A stretch of 64,000 nt of DNA, taken from positions 21,370,357 through 21,434,356 of the forward strand of contig NC_061789.1 in assembly GCF_022458985.1 (NCBI RefSeq), given 5' to 3'. Origin of the DNA: Mugil cephalus. Its lineage: Eukaryota > Chordata > Actinopteri > Mugiliformes > Mugilidae. This document shows positions 25,356 through 64,000 of the stretch, piece by piece. Each line of letters begins with the position of its first letter. The first letter of the stretch is position 1. The position numbers and the translations under genes were made by a program. Under the pieces are notes generated by a model, which saw only the letters and a list, made by a program, of their open reading frames with translations, did not search any database and was not told the origin of the DNA.

Positions 25356-28300
25356 CCTTTAAGCGCTTGATAACTGGCTCTTGAACAAGTTTCAGCTCCT
25401 GTGTATGGCGGTTTTGTCAGTGCTGCGTGACTACCCTGCTTGCTAACACAACACGCTATGTCCTGAGGGTGCACCAAGGCCCCTACTGATCACACTCTGC
25501 TGAGATGTGCTCGTACCGCTTCTCATCTGCGCTAACACACACTGACATGGCCCTTTGATGTCATGAGGAGCAGCATGGAGCTGGGGCTGGCCCAACAAAA
25601 GCAATGTGATCCTCGGCTGACGTGTCCAAGCATGTCTGCAGCCCCCCGACAACGGACTAGGACAGCAGGGGCCCGCTTTACAACTTCTGTGTACCTAAGA
25701 ATGGACCTGCACGTTGTCTTTGCTAAACCTGACATGTGAAATAGCCGTTGAGAGATGGCGCTGCAACTGAATAACAGAAGGCATAAAGATTCAACCTATT
25801 TTCTGATATTGGACATGGTTATGAAATTCATCAAAACGGACACTTGGTGCTGAGGGGAGGTTTTTACTTCACAGAGTGATTGAGCTTTTGGTTTACGTGG
25901 GTTGTCAAATTTCTCTTCTTACACTACACAATTGTGGTTCTCTAAAGTGAGCCACTGGTTTTACTAAAGAATCAAAAAATAGATAGATAGATGGGATGTT
26001 AAAATGTTAGAGATATAAATAATTTAATTCTAATTAGAGCTAGAGGTGCAACTAGAAAATGTTCTTTTTGGGGTAGGCAGTGAAAAGTGATTTACTTTTA
26101 AAAATGTACTTTTACTTTACTTTTACTTTTAATAATGTGTACTAAAGTAAAGTCTAAATGGAATGAAATGTAACAAGATTTTTTTCCTTTTCTCCATGTC
26201 CGTCCATTACTGTTTGGGCTCAAACACCAAACAAGTATCGTTCCCGTTCCTCAATAAATATTCATTCTCCACCCACTTGGTCTCTCTCTTTTTTTTTCAC
26301 AGATTACCCAGCTGTACAGGCAAATACATTAGAATTTCAAGGCTTAATTTTGTCAGTTTGTGTTCGGAGGAGTTTTGCCCACCACAGTGACCTGTACCTG
26401 TACTCCTCAATGTTTGCATGCACACTTGGAAACGTTAGACAGCCGGGGCTCATCTAAAACACCAGTGGCACGCGAAGCAGGAGGAACCTTGAGTAGCAGC
26501 TAAGACATAGTGTTTGTTATCTCGACATTCCAGTTTTGGTTGTGTGTGCGTGCATGTCAATGACGTCATGACATGTCGGAACAGCTCAAACCCTCTTTGA
26601 TGTGTTGACACGGACTCGAGGTCTGGTTTATCCATCTTCTCGCTGCTAAGGAGAATGAAACCCTGTTTGTGTCTGTGATCATTTAAACACAAGGATGAAA
26701 CTTGGTGAAGTATTTTCCAGGAAAACCCCCCAACTCAGTCACTTGTGTCACTGAATATTAAGAGTTTGATGCGTAGAGCAAAGGATAGGGAAAAAGTGGT
26801 AACTAATGAGAAATAGCTGAGAAATAGCTTCTTAAGTATGTTTGCTTTCATTCTGTAGTCTATCATTTCTACATAATTACCACCATTTTTCAGTCAAGTC
26901 ACATTTTACTCATATTTACCACCAGTGGTACTGTGTTGTTGTGTTCATGAGGTTAGTGATATGGGAAGCAAAGGCTCTGGCTGGGAGGGCTGTATTCACT
27001 TTTACCTTTAAGTATTCCTTAAGGAGACCAACGGAGTCCTGCTTTTTGTATCTCCGCCCTAATTTGCCAGTAGGGCATTAGGGAACTGTGGATTTTTTTC
27101 ACACTCAGTTTACTTCTTTCTCTTATTTGGAATTCTTTAGAACTGAGAGGAGGGAAAACTACTTTAGCATGTGCACTTAACACTTACTTGTTTTTTACAC
27201 AAATTTGAACATGCAAATGATATGCCATCACAAAACAGAACCTAAGAATTACCTCAGCGCAGAGCAACGCAGCATGTCCCATTCCAGTACATCTGGTTCG
27301 CTTTAGCTTTAGCATCAACAAGTGCTTCCACCACCACAGTGCTGCTGCATGCTTTCTCTCTCCCCCTCTCCCTTAGAGCACATATAAATCATGGAAGGTG
27401 TTGTGCTACAAAGCTTTGCATATCAATCTGAAAGCACATCGTCTGATGCATATTTCATGAGGCATTAGATGCTGTATTATTCATGATGGTCTACGCTGCT
27501 GTTTTGTTTGGGAGACAGAGAGCTGAACAATGGATCCATGGCGTGCTGGTGGAAGATTGGAGTGGAGTAGAGTCCACAAAAGCCGTCAAGCAGTTTAATT
27601 CAGCCTGATTCGCTGGAGGAGTCCATTCATAATTGTATTAAGCAGCATTTCATGTTAATCATTCCGTGGAATGTCTCGGCATTAAAAAAAATGACTCAGA
27701 CTTTAGAGGAAGGCAGAGGGGAGATTAGAGAGAGAGCTGGAAACAGTGGGTGTAGCTGTGCCCTCAGGAAGATACTGTCACATGATGAAACGCTTTATGG
27801 CAGTGCACTGTGTAGCAGAAGGGAGTCTAACTTCGTCCAGAGGCACCGATATGTTGATTTATTTTTATTCAACATGAAAAATGGGTCTGGAACTCACTAC
27901 CAACAAAACCTAGCCTGTAGCTGTGTATCTCCAGAGGAGATGAACAGCTTTGACCACTGAGTATAGCCTTATGACCAGTACTCTTTAGGAGAACTACCGA
28001 TTTGTGGTAAGATGAATGCAGGTAGTTTGGCAGGGAGCACATGCTTGCCCTTCTGACATGTCATTAAGTAAAGAATTTAGCTGAACACACAATAGTTCTC
28101 TGTGGAGGATTCAACCTGAGCAACCAAGGAAAACCATGCTGCCATCTCCGTATACATTCTAGTGCATGTGTGACTGAGGACAAATTCTGCTTGGGGCGAG
28201 ACCATTTGGAAAATATTTACAACACCACAAATAAAAAGGTTTCGTCCATCTTTCCCCAGTCGTTTTTAAACTTAATCGTCCTTATAGCAGCTATAGTCCT

Positions 28301-28902
28301 AACTCCATCAGTCACAAGACTGACAGAATTGTTAAGACAAGATGGAGACTTCTTACCAGGCTGCAGTAACACAATGGTTTCTTTTCAGATTTGTGTTTTC
28401 GACTCCAGCTTTACAATCTTGGTTGCAACCGCTATTGTAGTGTTGTGTTTGGCTGCAGCATGCAGCTGTTTAGTCATAAAAGTTTAAGGGGAAAAAAAGT
28501 ACACTCAACAAAAATATATGAAAAAAGGAGTCAGTGAATAGCAGCGGGACATATTGCACTGGTGCATTAGGCTGCAAAAGAAAAAAAAACTAACAAACAA
28601 AAAAAAAATAAAACGTATCCTTCCTTGAGGAGGCAGAGATCTAAAACAGGACTAAAGGCACAGTGAATACTGGTGGCGAGAGATTATAGATTATAAGTGG
28701 TCAAATTATAAAAAGATACAGATTAAAAGAAGACTGAAAAACCACTGAATAAAAATATTTAAGCTAGAAGGAACTCTAGTGGTTTCCTAATGTGTGATCC
28801 CCATTAATCATTTACATTAAGAAAGATGTGGACTGATGCATATACATATAAAACCTGTAATATACATGTGCATCCTATCACATCCACTAATATTAAGGTA
28901 CA
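25356..28902. other. Intergenic region, nothing recognised
   Basis: A GC-richer block at about 25,360-25,740 is open on the minus strand in two overlapping frames of 67-69 codons, but the predicted peptides resemble nothing I know. The rest is ordinary intergenic sequence. A short GATA-type run occurs near 25,980. Confidence 0.5.
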
Positions 28903-29325
28903 TACACTGACCAGGCATAACATTATGACCGCCTTCCTATGATTGTGTAGGCCTTTTGCCTGTAAAACATTTTGTGACTCATCAGGGAATGAATATGGGT
29001 CCTCTGAGGGACCCATCTCCCTCAGAGGACCCACCACAGTGTCCTGTGGTGTCAGATCCTTGGTCAGTTTGGGATCTAGTGAATTTGGAGGCCATGTTAA
29101 CACCTTGTGGTGTTTTTCATGTTTTGTTATTAAAGAGTTTTTGCGTATGTGCCTGTGTCAGAGTGTATCCTGCAGTGTCATTGCTATGTCAGGTCCGGTT
29201 CAGCTGAGTGGTACATGTCTAAGTAACATCCACATTAATGCCAAGAGAACATTGTATTGTAACAAGATGGTCAGTGTTATTTAATTCTCCTGTCAGTGGT
29301 TTCAATGTTGTGACTGATCAGAGTA
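28903..29325. mobile_element. Internally deleted Tc1-like element (about 420 bp, both ends present)
   Basis: The left end reads TACACTGACCAGGCATAACA and the right end, reverse-complemented, reads TACTCTGATCAGTCACAACA, an imperfect inverted repeat at TA-type borders. The interior lacks most of the transposase: antisense to CCTCCAAATTC-type transposase sequence survives near 29080, and the rest is deleted. A perfect 16-bp inverted repeat lies inside (28996-29011 with 29018-29033). It fits a non-autonomous, MITE-like derivative of a Tc1-type family common in fish. The family assignment is from memory of that repeat. Confidence 0.65.
28996..29033. repeat. Perfect inverted repeat inside the Tc1-like element
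   Basis: The arm 28996-29011 (TGGGTCCTCTGAGGGA) is exactly complementary to 29018-29033, with a six-base loop. It is not present in the copy at 43154-43614, so it probably arose in this copy, for example by a small inverted duplication during repair. Confidence 0.85.
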
Positions 29326-61571
<32,246 letters not shown>

Positions 61572-62149
61572 TCTGCTAGACGTCTAACCACAATGAGTGC
61601 CTAGCTAGCGATTATTAGCTTTAAAGCTTGACAAAATAACTGATGAGTAACTTGGCCTTGGACAAGACGGAGTTTGTGCAGTATATAGGATAGCTATAAA
61701 GAGTATTTCATCTAACGCGTGTTAACATGACTAATTACAGCAGCCAAGATTACATTAATTCCGTTAAACAAACCTGTGGCGATATCGCTCACAACTGTAC
61801 GGATGCTCCAATACTCCTAAATGCAGCGCGTAGTTTAGCTGTAGCACTTGAGCCCCGCCCCGGTACGGTAACCGAAATGGATCATGTACGTCACGTGATA
61901 TACCAAGACAATTTCTGTTTTTTATTTCTATATATAAACATATTAATGTATTGATAGTTACTGTTTTATACTCTGTCCATGTTTACTGCACATTTATCAA
62001 ACACTTTCTAGGATTACTGTGAAGGCTGAGAGTACAAACTTATATAATAAATCGAAGAAAGGGGGGTTGGGAAGTCTTTGTGATGTTTAGAAGCATTATG
62101 ACTTGATTTTCTAAAATTTCATACTAAAATAACATGAGATAGGTGATCC

Positions 62150-62212
<63 letters not shown>

Positions 62213-62268
62213 AACTAGAAAAATAATAAATACAGCTCATTTAGACAAATACACAGATCATGTCAGAA
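61572..62268. other. Intergenic gap between the tbcd 5' end and the fn3krp 3' end
   Basis: Both neighbours are on the minus strand, so this holds the tbcd promoter and 5' UTR (nearest 61572) and the region beyond fn3krp polyadenylation. A GC-richer patch near 61,850-61,880 contains GAGCCCCGCCCCGG, a plausible Sp1-type site for a housekeeping promoter about 290 bp upstream of the tbcd start codon. A tetranucleotide microsatellite lies at 62150-62212. No gene is supported. Confidence 0.55.
62150..62212. repeat. (ATCT)n tetranucleotide microsatellite
   Basis: About sixteen perfect ATCT units (GATA type on the other strand) lie between fn3krp and tbcd. It is uninterrupted and therefore probably polymorphic. 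Confidence 0.97.
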
Positions 62269-62306
62269 TTTATTGCTGGTTAAGAAGGGGGCAACAAGGA
62301 TTTATT
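62269..62306 (-). promoter_or_regulatory. fn3krp: Candidate poly(A) signals of fn3krp
   Basis: Two minus-strand AATAAA hexamers, at 62301-62306 and 62269-62274, lie 450-480 bases beyond the stop codon. Either would end a 3' UTR of roughly half a kilobase. Which is used cannot be told from sequence. Confidence 0.4.
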
Positions 62307-62752
62307 TCTACACGTCTATACATTGTAAGTATATGCAGTTTGCCAACCCACATAACATTAACCAGTCAGGTTATTGTAAGCATTTGTATTCCTTGTAAAA
62401 ATCCGGCATCCTTCGCACAGCAGTATCATTCAGACTAATCAGGCAATGAAAAACAATCAGATATTAACGCAGGAGCAGCATTCTAAAAACTCTAATGTAT
62501 TTGTTAATGTAACGGGCAAGGTTTTGTACACACACAAACATATACGTTAAAACATACAAGATTGTAAGTTATTTTCTCTTTCAGAATGTGGAAGCAGTGA
62601 ATAATTGTTTTTATTAAGTTAATTGTGTATTTTCACACAGTTTAGCAGACATCACAATATTAGCTTCAGTTTTGGTCAGATATATAATATATACATAATA
62701 TGTGGTGTGGGTTTAAGACTATAAAGTGTTCTACAAGTGGTTGTGAGATCAA

Positions 62753-63992
62753 TTATTTCAGTAGGTCCTTCATAATCCTTATTGAAGAGCCTCTGTAGCC
62801 ACCACCAAAGTGATTCCAGTGATTCAAATAGTGGAAGAGTTGGTAAAGCTGGTTCCTTTTTTCAAATCCTGGTGCTTTGGGGATTTTTTCATGATAAGCA
62901 GAGTAAAAAGAGCTGTTGAAGCCACCAAACATTCCAGCAATACCCAGCTCAAACTCTGAATGGCCGTAGAAAGAAGCAGGATCAAATATGATAGGGTCCT
63001 CGGCACACTCTGCCACATTGCCTCCCCACAAGTCTCCATGGAGGAGAGCAGGGACAATCTCTACATCTGTGAAAAACTGAGGGATCTTCAGCTGTAAATA
63101 CACAAGATGCACAATGCCCTGTTAGATCACAGACAGAATCATAAAGATTTTGAGTATTTAAATATTTTTTAAAATTTCTGATGCAGATAAGTGCACCTGT
63201 AGCTTAGCCCACAGTTCTCTGGCCTCCCTGTCCCCATATGATTGCTCCGCCATGTTAAGCTGGTGCTGTAGCCTCTGCTGGGAGTAAAACGTCACCCAGT
63301 CTTTCTGCCACTCATTTTCCTGTGTCAGTAAGAAAAAAAGAGAGGAGGAGAGGATTTGGAGACCCCACACTGAATTACAGCTTAGAAACTGCAATATAGT
63401 CTTACTTTGTACAAAGACATGTACATTTTTTTCTTTTTCTTACCAGTGGTAGATATCCACAGCAAGTTGTCACCCCAAAGCCAAAGTGTTCAACAACAGC
63501 CACATCTGACTGTCCAGCTCCTTTTCCTGCATGTTCAAATGCAAATAATTAATTAGCAAGTGACTCACTTATGATTTAGGAGACAAATGCTATGACAAAT
63601 GCTATTTACAATAGTAAGGGCAACATTAATATTTTAGGTGCATTCTATGAATATCCGTGTACTACAGCAAAGTTAAAGTGAATTACCCACTGTCTGCTTC
63701 TCTTTGTTTAACTTTTCCAACTGTCTCTTGTTGTAAAGATGCAGATCTGCCAGTTGCTCTCCAAGTAGCATTGAATACCTGCTCAATGGTTTTGAAGATT
63801 TTATTAGATTAGATTTTATTTAAAAAAAAAAAAAAAAAAAAAAAACAGAAGAAAAAAAGCCACACCCCTGCTACACTCTGCATTGATATTGATACAGACT
63901 CTTACTTGCTAAGTCCTTTCATGTCCAGATGCTCCATCACAAATACACATCCTCCTTTGTCGAGTTCAATCACCTTCACAGGCTTTGGGACT
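62753..63992 (-). CDS. fn3krp: Fructosamine-3-kinase / ketosamine-3-kinase family protein, 3' part (5' end outside window)
   Basis: Minus-strand exons in the window are 63906-63992, 63687-63778, 63444-63526, 63197-63319 and 62753-63091. They join in frame to 240 aa plus stop, about the last three quarters of a 309-aa protein. The family phosphorylates sugar adducts on lysines (fructosamines for FN3K; ribulosamines and psicosamines for FN3KRP) so that they fall off, a cytosolic protein-repair step. Visible motifs are [17 protein letters not shown], the catalytic HGDLWGGN loop and [11 protein letters not shown], whose Asp corresponds to the metal-binding DFG position. The ATP-binding Lys lies in the missing N-terminal exons. 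The last exon resembles human FN3KRP more (GYRGSS, FEKR.QLYQLF), while LHLYN and DREARELW resemble FN3K, so it may represent the unduplicated ancestor. The symbol is therefore tentative; the family is secure. Confidence 0.93.
63822..63845. repeat. Poly(A) run of 24 bases in an fn3krp intron
   Basis: This homopolymer lies between the exons at 63906-63992 and 63687-63778 and is preceded by TTAGATTAGATTTTATT repeats. It reads as poly(T) on the gene strand. It is a simple repeat with no clear element attached. Confidence 0.9.
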
Positions 63993-64000
63993 CTAACAGT

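Noticed and set aside
25360..25740. GC-richer block with overlapping open frames next to the Tc1-like fragment
   Set aside because: The peptides match no gene family I know and the block carries no splice signals of quality, so it is not called as a gene.
61727..61954. Plus-strand 75-codon frame upstream of tbcd
   Set aside because: It lies in promoter-type sequence between two same-strand genes. The peptide resembles nothing and ends in an AT-rich artefact.

Overview
The window is nuclear DNA of a vertebrate, most likely a teleost fish. The genes are split by GT-AG introns. The translated exons match vertebrate METRNL, TBCD, ZNF750 and FN3KRP/FN3K. The non-coding DNA carries Tc1-like and hAT-like transposon remnants and a Rex1-like LINE tail of the kind common in fish. 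The species cannot be named from the sequence.

Layout: 1-8.5 kb is AT-rich intergenic DNA with microsatellites and no supported gene. From 14,715 down to 9,109 on the minus strand lies metrnl (four coding exons, 286 aa, complete), with a 3' UTR down to about 8.55 kb. From 14.7 to 40.3 kb is a 25.5-kb stretch with no recognisable coding exon; it holds transposon remnants, simple repeats and some GC-richer islands. From 61,571 down to 40,258 on the minus strand lies tbcd: 37 coding exons were placed by splice sites and reading frame (1,161 codons plus two bases), and only the short final exon was not found. znf750 lies inside tbcd intron 13 on the opposite strand (54,102-56,045, two coding exons, 615 aa). 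From 63,992 down to 62,753 on the minus strand are the last five exons of a fructosamine-3-kinase family gene, which runs off the right end.

The order FN3KRP/FN3K - TBCD (with ZNF750 nested and opposed) - METRNL, with the first, second and last on the same strand, is the order I know from human 17q25.3. It is therefore old microsynteny rather than an operon-like unit. The products work in different places: METRNL is a secreted cytokine, TBCD a cytosolic tubulin-folding factor, ZNF750 a nuclear epidermal regulator and FN3KRP/FN3K a cytosolic protein-repair kinase. B3GNTL1, which sits between TBCD and METRNL in human, was not recognised here.

No unknown biological system was found. The points most worth checking are the 25-kb desert (lost b3gntl1, the missing tbcd terminal exon, a 179-codon unexplained ORF), the nested gene, a hAT-like element with near-matching 8-bp target duplications, and a family of internally deleted Tc1-like elements.
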